Below, piece by piece: positions 51,354 to 59,385 of a stretch of 64,000 nt of DNA (the first letter of the stretch is position 1; each line of letters begins with the position of its first letter). The position numbers and the translations under genes are program-made. This stretch comes from CALARM01 sp040217695 (GTDB lineage Bacteria > Vulcanimicrobiota > SpSt-956 > JAKJGF01). The notes below the pieces were generated by a model. The model worked only from the letters and a program-made list of their open reading frames with translations, had not been told where the DNA came from and searched no databases. Location: NCBI GenBank assembly GCA_040217695.1, contig JBEHWO010000003.1, positions 1 to 64,000 on the forward strand, in the 5' to 3' direction.

Positions 51354-51495
51354 ACAGGAGTTACGCATTAGCTGCCTGTCATCCCCACGAAAGCAGGAAT
51401 CCATAAGTTTTTTATGATATTTTCAGTGGATTCCCGCGTATGCGGGAATGACAAAGGTTTATTGATGTTTTTATCAAAAAATGCGTAACTCCTGA
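51354..51495. mobile_element. MITE-like element b, TTAA-flanked (142 bp)
   Basis: Inverted ends ACAGGAGTTACGCATT and AATGCGTAACTCCTGA (15 of 16 match) are each flanked by TTAA. The core is an unrelated palindrome, GTCATCCCCACGAAAGCAGG / GCGTATGCGGGAATGAC. There is no ORF. The ends match element a at 59410-59542. The TTAA duplications fit IS5-type transposition in trans (inference). Confidence 0.85.
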
Positions 51496-51570
51496 TTAAA
51501 GGTTTATGCAAAAACACACTCATAATGCCTTTATAGAACAACATAAATTTTCTCTATTACATTCGAAAGG

Positions 51571-51612
51571 ACTTACATGTTTTTTATTTTATTTTGTAAA
51601 AAATATGTAAGT
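51571..51612 (+). terminator. Hairpin with U-tract
   Basis: ACTTACATGTTTTTTA pairs with the complementary TGTAAAAAATATGTAAGT and is followed by TTTTTTTATA. It can end plus-strand transcription from the deoxyhypusine synthase-like gene. The surrounding 500-bp gap otherwise holds only element b. Confidence 0.7.
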
Positions 51613-51666
51613 TTTTTTATATAATCGCGCCGGAAACCCTCGTTCCATTGTGGTCGGGGGGATTGA

Positions 51667-52911
51667 CTATTTATGACTTTTCTTCCATTCTTCATATTTT
51701 TTATATGTCCCCGGAGCATTCTGTTTCCAGTCACTGAAGGTAGAGGGATCATTTTTTTCCATTGCTTCCCACTGCCCCATAGTTCTTTCAAAATTCTGTG
51801 CTTTTGTTATATCTTCGCCGGTCATATTATTACCCAATATATCCTCTGTGCTTTTTCCTTTATATGTCTCCTGATCAAAAGTTACAGTTAGAGGTTTGTT
51901 TAAACCGGGATCCATATATTCTATACTGGTATTGGAATTTCCTGATATATTTACGTCTCCTACCCATCCGTCATTCCCTTTGCCAATACCCTGGAGGGCA
52001 CCTGTAACTACAGCATAATTCGGCCCTTTATTCGGTTTGTCTGAACTATAGTTTGTAGGCCATGTATCCACATGGAGTCCGTCTACGGTGGTAGTCCAGT
52101 GTTTGCCTCCTGTTCGTGACGTTCCGCCTTCATTGAGGTGAAATTTAATATCAGAACCGCCGGCAAATCCTCCTTTTGCGCGAAGCATATTTACTGCTTC
52201 TGCCATACCGTCTATGTTTACTCCTCCGTCACCCTGGCCGTGAACCTTTTGAGTAATCTCATACATTACTTTTTGAAGCTGCTCCGTATCTTTTACACTT
52301 ATTTTCCCTGATGCTAAATGTTTGAGAGCTTCATCCTGTTCCGGTGTAAGTTTTTTACCTTTATTCAGATCTCCATAGACACTTCTTATGGCTGCGGCAT
52401 TTTTCTGTGCCGCCTCGGGAGTTTTACCGCTGTCGATTACCATGGCACCTGCAAGGGAAGCACCTCCGCACATACCTTCTCCGTCTTTCCCGTTTGTTTT
52501 ATTTACCTGAGGAGTATTTCTTAAAAGTTCTGTCCGTCTTGCCTTTGCTTCAGGAGAATTTCCCTGTATATCGACAGGTTTATTTCTGTCCATCGGTGCA
52601 CTTTCTCTTTCGGCAGTAACTCCTTCTGTTTTCAGTTGAAGGGAATATTCCCGATCTGTACCGGAAGTTTGAGACCCTGTTATTTCCTGCGACAGGCTGG
52701 ACTGAAGTCCTACGAACTCCTTTGACCCTGCAGGATCACTGGACGGTTTTGCAATTTTATTATCTGCGGAAAAAGAATCATTTACCGGCGTTTGAGGGCT
52801 TTCAACCGGTTTCTGCTGTACAGGAGCCTGGTCAGTCTTTTTTTCTCCTGCTTCTTTATTCTGGCCGGGGCTTACGTACTGGTTTATTTTAGAAGTTATT
52901 GTACCTATCAT
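51667..52911 (-). CDS. Hypothetical protein with possible papain-like Cys-His site
   Basis: The 414-residue protein has a disordered N-terminus (about 1-135, rich in Pro, Gln, Ser). Then GEGMCGGASLAGAMVI (Cys148) opens a folded domain that includes GGKHWTTTVDGLHVDTWPTN (His271) and YMDPGLNKPLTVTFDQE. A Cys at the start of a helix and a later His before a beta-strand recall papain-fold or C39-like peptidases and transglutaminase-like effectors. There is no signal peptide. GGGAGACAGG precedes the ATG. I recognise no named family; the catalytic reading is inference. Confidence 0.72.
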   Translation of the reverse strand: MIGTITSKINQYVSPGQNKEAGEKKTDQAPVQQKPVESPQTPVNDSFSADNKIAKPSSDPAGSKEFVGLQSSLSQEITGSQTSGTDREYSLQLKTEGVTAERESAPMDRNKPVDIQGNSPEAKARRTELLRNTPQVNKTNGKDGEGMCGGASLAGAMVIDSGKTPEAAQKNAAAIRSVYGDLNKGKKLTPEQDEALKHLASGKISVKDTEQLQKVMYEITQKVHGQGDGGVNIDGMAEAVNMLRAKGGFAGGSDIKFHLNEGGTSRTGGKHWTTTVDGLHVDTWPTNYSSDKPNKGPNYAVVTGALQGIGKGNDGWVGDVNISGNSNTSIEYMDPGLNKPLTVTFDQETYKGKSTEDILGNNMTGEDITKAQNFERTMGQWEAMEKNDPSTFSDWKQNAPGTYKKYEEWKKSHK

Positions 52912-53010
52912 GTTAACCTGTCTCCCTTATTATAAATTTAACGCATACCGATATATATATCACGAAAAATAAAAAAAAGTAAAGAGATAATGTAAAATAT
53001 TACAGATATT

Positions 53011-53046
53011 AAAAGGCTGATCAATAATTTCAGCCTTTTAATTTTT
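53011..53046 (+). terminator. Intrinsic terminator in the divergent region
   Basis: TAAAAGGCTGA / TCAGCCTTTTA (11-bp stem, 9-nt loop) followed by TTTTT. It lies immediately upstream of the promoter at 53054 and would insulate the beta-propeller gene. Confidence 0.85.
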
Positions 53047-53053
53047 AAAATAC

Positions 53054-53082
53054 TTGTAATTCTCATCAGGGTATTATATAAT
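53054..53082 (+). promoter_or_regulatory. Sigma-70-type promoter for the beta-propeller gene
   Basis: TTGTAA (53054-53059), 17 nt, perfect TATAAT (53077-53082), giving a leader of about 25 nt. Confidence 0.78.
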
Positions 53083-53114
53083 TTTTTGTATTTTTACATA
53101 ACAGAGGGATGTTT

Positions 53115-54422
53115 ATGAAAAATTTTTTATATTTTATATCTTTTACCGGTATTTTGTTTTTCTTTACCATTGTTTATACTTATGCAGGCACAGGAGAGGG
53201 CGCCGCAGAAATTCTTAAGGAAATAAACCTGTTAAAAGGTAAACTTTCCTCTATGGATATATATACGGAAACATCGGAAAAAGGTTACCTGCAGATAGAA
53301 AAAAAATATAAAGACGGAAAAAATATTATAGTAAAAACCCTGTTTGATAAAAATGGAAATGTGTTGTGCTGCGATGAATATATAACTTTTCAGGATAAAT
53401 TAATATGGGAACATAAAGAAACAGGTTCTGTTCATTTCATTATAACTGCAGGGAAAAATGGAATGGTAAAGAGGGAAGATGTTGCTTTCGCTCCTGTTTC
53501 GACCTGTACACCCCCGCCTTATGTTCCCCGGACTGTAACTCCGACACAGCATGTGAAACCTTCTGTGACACCGGCTCTCTCTATTTCTCCTGCTCCATCT
53601 CCAACGCCATGTGTCAAGCTTAAATTGAAGGAAAAAATAATATTTGTATCCGATTTTGACGGTATTATGAATATATATACCATTAACCCCGATGGCTCAA
53701 ATCTTTATAAAATAACAAAAGAAAGATATGAGAAAGCTTTCCCGTCGATTTCTCCCGATGGATTGAAAATAATATATTCAGGCAATAAGGATGGGACTTG
53801 GAATATTTATACAGTAAATACTGACGGTACCGGTGAAAAAAGACTGACGAACAGTGGTAGCAACGATATTATGCCATGTTTTATAGATAAGAATAATATT
53901 ATATTTCAATCATTCAGAGAAGGAAAGCCTGCTATATACAGAATGGCTCTTGATACGAAAGAAGTTTCTCTTCTTACGAATGATTTTATTCTATCTATTC
54001 ACCCTGTTCTCTACCCCGATAGAAAGAAAATTCTCTTTGCAGGAGAAAAGAATGGTAAAACCGAGTTATATAGTATGGACATAGATGGAAAAAATCTTAA
54101 AGAATTAACTCATAGCAGGTTTGAAAAATCTTTTCCTTCTATATCTTCTGACGGTAAAAAGATTGCTTTCAGCGGGAACAGTGAAGGCAGATGGAGTATA
54201 TATATCATTGACGGAGGGAAGCAGAGAAAAATTAACACAGGTTTTAAAGATAGCATCTATCCGTCCTGGACCTGTGACGGTAAACATATAGTTTTTCAGG
54301 CTCTCGAAAAAGGAAATACAGGTTTATTCAAAATAAATCTGTCAGGAGAGAAGTCTGTAAAATTAACGGATAATAAGAGTAATAATATTCAGGCAAGATG
54401 TCAATTTATAATGGTGAAATGA
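53115..54422 (+). CDS. Exported TolB-like beta-propeller protein
   Basis: The 435-residue protein has a signal peptide (FLYFISFTGILFFFTIVYTY). An N-terminal domain of about 110 residues and a Pro/Thr/Ser linker (PRTVTPTQ, PAPSPTP) follow. Then come PD40-type propeller blades (GIMNIYTINPDGSNLYKIT; FPSISPDGLKIIYSGNKDGT; TWNIYTVNTDGTGEKRLT). About six blades are visible. Such proteins act in protein-protein contact at the envelope. AGAGGG lies 6 nt before ATG 53115; the in-frame ATG at 53109 abuts it. The stop TGA is the first unit of a heptamer hairpin (54419-54442). Confidence 0.88.
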   Translation: MKNFLYFISFTGILFFFTIVYTYAGTGEGAAEILKEINLLKGKLSSMDIYTETSEKGYLQIEKKYKDGKNIIVKTLFDKNGNVLCCDEYITFQDKLIWEHKETGSVHFIITAGKNGMVKREDVAFAPVSTCTPPPYVPRTVTPTQHVKPSVTPALSISPAPSPTPCVKLKLKEKIIFVSDFDGIMNIYTINPDGSNLYKITKERYEKAFPSISPDGLKIIYSGNKDGTWNIYTVNTDGTGEKRLTNSGSNDIMPCFIDKNNIIFQSFREGKPAIYRMALDTKEVSLLTNDFILSIHPVLYPDRKKILFAGEKNGKTELYSMDIDGKNLKELTHSRFEKSFPSISSDGKKIAFSGNSEGRWSIYIIDGGKQRKINTGFKDSIYPSWTCDGKHIVFQALEKGNTGLFKINLSGEKSVKLTDNKSNNIQARCQFIMVK

Positions 54423-54450
54423 CGCGTAATTGTTTACACGTCACTTCACG
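54419..54450. repeat. Heptamer-like hairpin containing the propeller gene stop
   Basis: TGACGCGTAATTGTTTACAC followed by GTCACTTCACG; the TGACG/CGTCA arms can pair. The TGA is the stop codon of the preceding gene. Confidence 0.75.
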
Positions 54451-54599
54451 GCTGTTTACCACTCAAGATATTCTGATTTGCCTGTCAGTTTATCGAGTCC
54501 ATCTTTTATAATAATGTTTTTATTCTTTTCTCTCTCTGAAATAAGCTCTGTTTATGATATTATATACACGAAGAAGGTAATAAAATATTGCAGTAATTT

Positions 54600-56252
54600 T
54601 TAATATTTCTTAAAGAAGATGGCTTTTAACTTTGTAAAAGCTGTTTTCTTGTAGCCCAGTTTTGCCAGGGTCTCATCGGCACTTCTGCAGATTTCCTGAT
54701 CTTTCTCTGTTAAGAAGTCACACAAGTGTTTTATAGCTTTTGTATCTCCCATGTCTCCAAGGGCTTTTATGGCGCTTATTTTTATTCTGGTATTACTATC
54801 TCTTAAAGTTCCGATAAGTAAATCGACTGTTGAAGATTCTTTATATGCTTCTTCTGTTAAAATAGAAATTATATTTATCTTGAGATCAATATCTGAAGTT
54901 TTATCAAATATTTTATAAAGAATTTTTACTATTTTCTTATCACCCCTGGGTGAAAGGATCTGAATTATGGCAGGCCACAGAGATGGGTCGCAAGAATCGG
55001 TATATTCTATTAATGGATCTATTATTCTGGGATCGTTAAACTTTCCGAGTGATGTAAGAGCAGCACTGCAGACAAACTTATCCTTGTCTTTGAGGGCCTT
55101 TATCAACAGATCTATAGCTCTCTCATCCATAAGTTCTCCCAGAATTGATGCACAGCTTTCTCTTATGGCAGGGTCTTCATCTTTTTCCAGGGCTTCCATA
55201 AGTATATATAAGGCTCTTTTATCTCCGGCTTTCCCCAGGGTAAGAGCAGCCTGAGTCCTTACTGTTCTGTTCTGGTCTTTAAGAGCATCTACCAGTAATT
55301 CCACTACTTTATCTCCGTCTGAAGGTTTCAGATTGGATATGGCAAGATAACGTTTATTATAATCTTCATGTTCTCTGGCTATATGAATATACATATCTGT
55401 TTTATCTGTAATCTGATCCTCATAAGGTTCTTTTTTCTCTTTCTCTTCCGGCGGTTTCTGAGGTGAAGTTCTGGCAGGAGCAGGACTGGAAAGAGAAGGT
55501 GCAAAAGGATCTTCTTCATCTTCACTGAATGAAAGTTCTATAGCAGGTAAATGAAGACCTATAACCTCCTGGTCTTCAGGAGGAGGGTTATCGTCATCAC
55601 TTTCTACAGGTTCTTCCTTTACCGGCATAATTTTAGCAGTACTCTTTTTACCAGAGAGTTCAGATGAAAGCTCCTCATACGTACGGACTTTCTCCTGATT
55701 GGCTCTTTTTCTATATATTTCTACAAGTTTATCATAAAAGCTTATAGCTTCTTTCTTATTTTCCTTTACAGAGTCCATTTCCACAAGAAACTCGTATGGT
55801 TCGGGCGCATTGGGATCTATTTTAATTACCTTCCTGTAGGCTATAATAGCAGAAGCCTGATCGCCTTTTCTGGAAAGTGTCTCTCCCAGTTTAATAAGAG
55901 CTGTTACATTTGAAATTTCACGTTTTAAAACGTCTCTATAATATTTTTCTGCATGATCAAAGGAACCCTGTTTGAAATGCATATCTCCCATTATACGATA
56001 GGCATCAACATCATTCGGGGCTATACGTACAAGATTTTTGATTATATTTTTAACTTCTTCATATTTTTCAACAGATATATATTCTTCTGCCAGGTCTTTG
56101 AATTGCTGAATTGCTTCTTTAATTTTACCTAGTTTCACATCCATTTCGGCCAGTTCCTGGCGAAGACCGAGATTCCCCAGCCGATTACCACATTCATTAC
56201 AGAAGGGTTGAAGGATAGAATTCTGGTGTTTACATTTAAGACAAGTTATCAT
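54600..56252 (-). CDS. Zinc-ribbon, TPR and HEAT repeat protein
   Basis: The product (550 residues from the chosen start) opens with a zinc ribbon (ITCLKCKHQN...FCNECGN). TPR units follow to about residue 200 (AYRIMGDMHFKQGSFDHAEKYY; LIKLGETLSRKGDQASAII). An acidic/Pro linker leads to HEAT repeats (about 290-530: RTVRTQAALTLGKAGDKRAL; AIRESCASILGELMDERAID). It looks like a cytoplasmic scaffold, sharing HEAT repeats with the Ser/Thr kinase at 29676. Starts at 56267 (GTG), 56264 and 56252 are in frame; 56252 puts the ribbon at the very N-terminus but is 14 nt from AGAGG. Confidence 0.87.
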   Translation of the reverse strand: MITCLKCKHQNSILQPFCNECGNRLGNLGLRQELAEMDVKLGKIKEAIQQFKDLAEEYISVEKYEEVKNIIKNLVRIAPNDVDAYRIMGDMHFKQGSFDHAEKYYRDVLKREISNVTALIKLGETLSRKGDQASAIIAYRKVIKIDPNAPEPYEFLVEMDSVKENKKEAISFYDKLVEIYRKRANQEKVRTYEELSSELSGKKSTAKIMPVKEEPVESDDDNPPPEDQEVIGLHLPAIELSFSEDEEDPFAPSLSSPAPARTSPQKPPEEKEKKEPYEDQITDKTDMYIHIAREHEDYNKRYLAISNLKPSDGDKVVELLVDALKDQNRTVRTQAALTLGKAGDKRALYILMEALEKDEDPAIRESCASILGELMDERAIDLLIKALKDKDKFVCSAALTSLGKFNDPRIIDPLIEYTDSCDPSLWPAIIQILSPRGDKKIVKILYKIFDKTSDIDLKINIISILTEEAYKESSTVDLLIGTLRDSNTRIKISAIKALGDMGDTKAIKHLCDFLTEKDQEICRSADETLAKLGYKKTAFTKLKAIFFKKY

Positions 56253-56371
56253 TGTACTTAACATCACCTCTTAACCAGTAAGTTATTCTACATTATACTA
56301 TATTTCTATACTGGAATCAAATCTTTTCAAGAAAAGGTGAAGAAAATTTATCCATTAAGATTTATCAAATT

Positions 56372-56848
56372 TTATAAAACGTTGCCGGGAACCCCGGTAC
56401 CCTTGCAGACGGGTTCATTGACTCTTCTGCCTTCCAGAAATTTTTTTCCGCCGTGATAGTCAGAAAGAGATTGCTTTTCTACAGGGCCGTCAATGGTAGA
56501 CCTGTGTATGAAATCTCCGTTACCGCAGTAAATTCCTACATGGGTTATAGTCCCGTCCGGCCACTCACCATAAGTATTCTTAAAGAAAACTAAATCCCCG
56601 GGCATAAGATCCGGGACTCTGTTGATTTTTATACCAATATCATCTCCTGCAAGGGAGTTTGCATAGCTTTCATCGGTAGGAAAATAATTATCGGAAGGTT
56701 TTTCTGTAACCCCCGGTTCTATACCGGAAAGAGAAAAAACCTTTCTTACAAACCAGGCACACTGCTCATTTTGACCCGGATTAAATTCCCTTCCCACCCA
56801 CTCGAGAGCAACAGACAGAATCTTTGAAGAAAGAGATTTTTCAGACAT
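56372..56848 (-). CDS. NlpC/P60-like cysteine peptidase domain protein
   Basis: This 158-residue protein is essentially a single NlpC/P60-like domain. It has NEQCAWFVRKVF (catalytic Cys), LMPGDLVFFKNTYGEWPDGT, and ITHVGIYCGNGDFIHRST (His, with a second His nearby). The family cleaves cell-wall peptides, but no signal peptide is present, so it may act inside the cell or leave by another route. AAAGGAG precedes the ATG. Its heptamer-rich upstream region holds three arrays. Confidence 0.82.
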   Translation of the reverse strand: MSEKSLSSKILSVALEWVGREFNPGQNEQCAWFVRKVFSLSGIEPGVTEKPSDNYFPTDESYANSLAGDDIGIKINRVPDLMPGDLVFFKNTYGEWPDGTITHVGIYCGNGDFIHRSTIDGPVEKQSLSDYHGGKKFLEGRRVNEPVCKGTGVPGNVL

Positions 56849-56877
56849 AATTACTCCTTTAAAGGTTTATATGAGAA

Positions 56878-56897
56878 TCGTGACGCGTTACGGGAGG
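56878..56897. repeat. Short heptamer array
   Basis: TCGTGACGCGTTACGGGAGG, about 30 bp upstream of the NlpC/P60 start. Confidence 0.88.
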
Positions 56898-56973
56898 AAC
56901 AAATTCTCAGATTTCGTTGTGACCGACCCGGTCATGTTTGTTACAGGTTATTTATTATGTAAAATTACAGAGT

Positions 56974-57010
56974 GCCGGTCACCCTTTACCGCTTATTGCT
57001 CACCGATTAT
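56974..57010. repeat. Degenerate heptamer array (CCGGTCA, CCCTTTA, CCGCTTA, TTGCTCA, CCGATTA)
   Basis: Five units with period 7 keep the TCA/TTA spacing while the rest varies, apparently an old array. Confidence 0.65.
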
Positions 57011-57112
57011 TATATGCTTTTTATAATAGTAATACAATAAGCAGGATTTAATTTTTTCAAAGTTGAATATTTATATATTCAATCCATAAATATTCCTGCC
57101 GTGACGGGTCAG

Positions 57113-57216
57113 TTAGGAATGGCAGTTAAATAAATGTCTCAAATATATTAATCGTGACGCGTAACGCGTAACGCGTGACGCGAGGAAAGAGACAATTAAT
57201 AAATTTTCATTCCTTA
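57113..57216. repeat. Element C, copy 2 (104 bp)
   Basis: TTAGGAATGGCAGTTAAATA and TAAATTTTCATTCCTTA with inner TGTCTC / GAGACA flank a core at 57152-57185 (CGTGACGCGTAACGCGTAAC and more). It matches copy 1 at 27215-27306. It fills much of the 410-bp gap. Confidence 0.9.
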
Positions 57217-57258
57217 TTATTATGGAAATTTAAGTGACTATAATTATGGTATAAACTT

Positions 57259-57588
57259 ATGAACCAGTCATTTTCAACATTGCCTCTCATCATAACTGTT
57301 ATTTTATGTCTGGTTATTTCGACAGTAATAGTATATTACTTTGATGCAACAGGTAATCCCATATGGGATAAACCGGCATTAATACCTGCCGTCATAGTTA
57401 TACCCCTGATTTTAGTCGGATGGCTTCCTCTGGGATTTTATTCCCTTTATCTCTATAAAAAAGAACGACCTGTTATTGCTACTGTTTTATCTGCAGTCAC
57501 TGTTTTATGGATAATAGCCATCATTGTAGCTATCGGAGGAATAATAAGGTTTTTGATAGGAGTGTCAAATAAATTTCTGGGATTTTAA
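57259..57588 (+). CDS. Small integral membrane protein
   Basis: The 109-residue protein has three hydrophobic helices (about 8-28, 43-65, 76-102) and a YLYKKERP cytoplasmic turn. TATAAT lies about 16 nt before the ATG, and there is no Shine-Dalgarno, so a leaderless or near-leaderless message is possible. I recognise no family. The element-C copy ends 42 nt upstream. A hairpin at 57605-57625 follows. Confidence 0.7.
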   Translation: MNQSFSTLPLIITVILCLVISTVIVYYFDATGNPIWDKPALIPAVIVIPLILVGWLPLGFYSLYLYKKERPVIATVLSAVTVLWIIAIIVAIGGIIRFLIGVSNKFLGF

Positions 57589-57604
57589 ATATTTTTTGTG
57601 TCAT

Positions 57605-57625
57605 AAAACAGGGTTCCTGTGTTTT
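57605..57625 (+). terminator. Possible weak terminator
   Basis: AAAACAGG-GTT-CCTGTGTTTT forms a short stem followed by TGTTT, after the membrane protein gene. Confidence 0.45.
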
Positions 57626-57713
57626 GTTTACCGTAGAATAAAGCTTTGACGTAGATTTACACACCGTTTACTACGCATGTGATTACAAAATTCTTAATGA
57701 AGGTGAATCTCAT

Positions 57714-59378
57714 ATGTTTTTATTTTCAGAAGAACGTGACCAGAATAACAGAGCTGTATATAAACTAACAGGATATGAAGGGCCTTTAAAGGGTAGCAAT
57801 TTTTTGCTCTCCTCATCGTCTAACGGTATAGGGAGAAATAAAAGCAACGATATAATCGTAAATGATGCAAAAGTATCACGTCATCATGCCACTTTAGATT
57901 TAATTGAAGGATTATTATATATTACTGATTTGAACAGTACTGCAGGTACATATGTTAACGGTAAACGTATAACCAGAGCGATCCTGAACCATGGAGACAG
58001 AATTCAGTTTTATCTCACAGGTGAAGATGATAAAAAAATATGTGAGAAAAAAACTGAAATCAGTGAAACTCATATTGTTGACAGAAAAGTATCTGTCAGT
58101 ATGTCGGCAAATATAAGAGATTTTCTGAGCCAGGATAAAACCAGATGGCTGTCAACACTTAAACTTTCAGACAGAGAAGAACATCTGAGAGATAAGAAAA
58201 AACTGGAGATTCTACTTTCAGTCGGTACTGCTCTGAGCAAACCGGAAAGGATAGAAGTGAAGATTGAAAAAATACTTTCTGTTTTATTTGAAATAATGGA
58301 TCTTGACAGGGCAGCCATATGGATACTGGACAGGGATATTACAGGTAATGCCATAAGAACAGCACATCTGGATCCGGTTTTTAAATATAAAATTTTCAGA
58401 AAGCGTTATGATCTTCAGGGAGAAGAAGAACCGGTATTTAGTATGAGTATAATAAACAAGGTATTACTTGAAGAAGAGGGATTGCTGGTTAAAGATGCTC
58501 TTAAAGACGAACAGTTTAAAAGTGCCATGAGCGTAAAGGTTCATGGTATAAGAACATGTGTCTGTGTTCCTCTTAAAACACAGGATAATCTTTTAGGTGT
58601 TTTATATGCAGATGCTCAGAGACCTGTTGACAGATTTACAGATGAAGATTTGAAATTCGTTACTGCCTTCAGTGCACAGGCTGCAGTAGCAGTGGAAAAT
58701 TCCCTTCTCCATCAAAAAATAGAAGATGATGCAAAGGTAAGAAGCCGTTTTGAAAGATTTTTCTCTCCCAATACCATTGATACGCTTATTAAAGAACCGG
58801 AATATGTGGGAAAGGGAGGAGAAGAAATGTGTGTAACAATTCTTTTCAGTGACATAAGAAATTACACGGAACTTTCAGGGAAAAAAAATCCTGTAGATGT
58901 AGCCAATATGCTCAACGAATATTTTCCGCCTATGGTGAAAATAGTATTTAATAAAGACGGAACCCTTGAAAAATATATAGGAGATGCCCTTATGGCCATA
59001 TGGGGCGCACCGGTGCCGCGAGAAGATCATGCCCTTATGTCTGTCCTTGCGGCAATAGACATGCAAAAAGCAGTAAGGGAACTTAATGACAGGTGGAGAA
59101 AAACCGGTAAAATCACAATAGATATAGGAATTGGAATAAATACAGGCATGTCTTTTGTGGGAAATATAGGTGATGATGAATATCTTCAATATGCTGCCAT
59201 AGGAGATTCTACAAATCTGTCTGCCAGGCTGTGCTCCTGTGCTGCTCCCGGAGAAATTCTGGTCTCGGAATATACGTACAATATATTGAAGAATTCACAG
59301 ATAAGATTTCAGGAGCTGGAAAGCATACCACTCAAGGGCTATGCCGGAAGGATCAGGAGATTTAAAGTTATTTTTTAG
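57714..59378 (+). CDS. FHA-GAF-class III adenylate/guanylate cyclase
   Basis: The 554-residue protein combines three domains. An FHA domain (about 25-100: IGRNKSNDIIV, VSRHHATLDL, LNSTAGTYVNG) binds phosphothreonine. A GAF domain spans about 165-325. The cyclase domain (about 365-550) has CVTILFSDIRNYTELSG and TLEKYIGDALMAIWGAP (metal Asp residues, Lys) and YAAIGDSTNLSARL. The Lys and Asp at the base-contact positions favour adenylate cyclase. The FHA module suggests control by a Ser/Thr kinase such as that at 29676 (inference). AAGGTGAATC precedes the ATG. No membrane segment is seen. Confidence 0.94.
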   Translation: MFLFSEERDQNNRAVYKLTGYEGPLKGSNFLLSSSSNGIGRNKSNDIIVNDAKVSRHHATLDLIEGLLYITDLNSTAGTYVNGKRITRAILNHGDRIQFYLTGEDDKKICEKKTEISETHIVDRKVSVSMSANIRDFLSQDKTRWLSTLKLSDREEHLRDKKKLEILLSVGTALSKPERIEVKIEKILSVLFEIMDLDRAAIWILDRDITGNAIRTAHLDPVFKYKIFRKRYDLQGEEEPVFSMSIINKVLLEEEGLLVKDALKDEQFKSAMSVKVHGIRTCVCVPLKTQDNLLGVLYADAQRPVDRFTDEDLKFVTAFSAQAAVAVENSLLHQKIEDDAKVRSRFERFFSPNTIDTLIKEPEYVGKGGEEMCVTILFSDIRNYTELSGKKNPVDVANMLNEYFPPMVKIVFNKDGTLEKYIGDALMAIWGAPVPREDHALMSVLAAIDMQKAVRELNDRWRKTGKITIDIGIGINTGMSFVGNIGDDEYLQYAAIGDSTNLSARLCSCAAPGEILVSEYTYNILKNSQIRFQELESIPLKGYAGRIRRFKVIF

Positions 59379-59385
59379 AGTTTAA

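Noticed and set aside
51573..51791. 72-codon minus-strand frame ending near 51573
   Set aside because: Overlaps the 3' end of the cysteine peptidase-like gene in another frame and runs into the terminator hairpin.
31853..59378. A complete Pycsar system formed by the DUF5706 protein and the cyclase
   Set aside because: The genes are 25 kb apart, and the cyclase has FHA and GAF domains and adenylate-type residues, unlike adjacent PycC enzymes.
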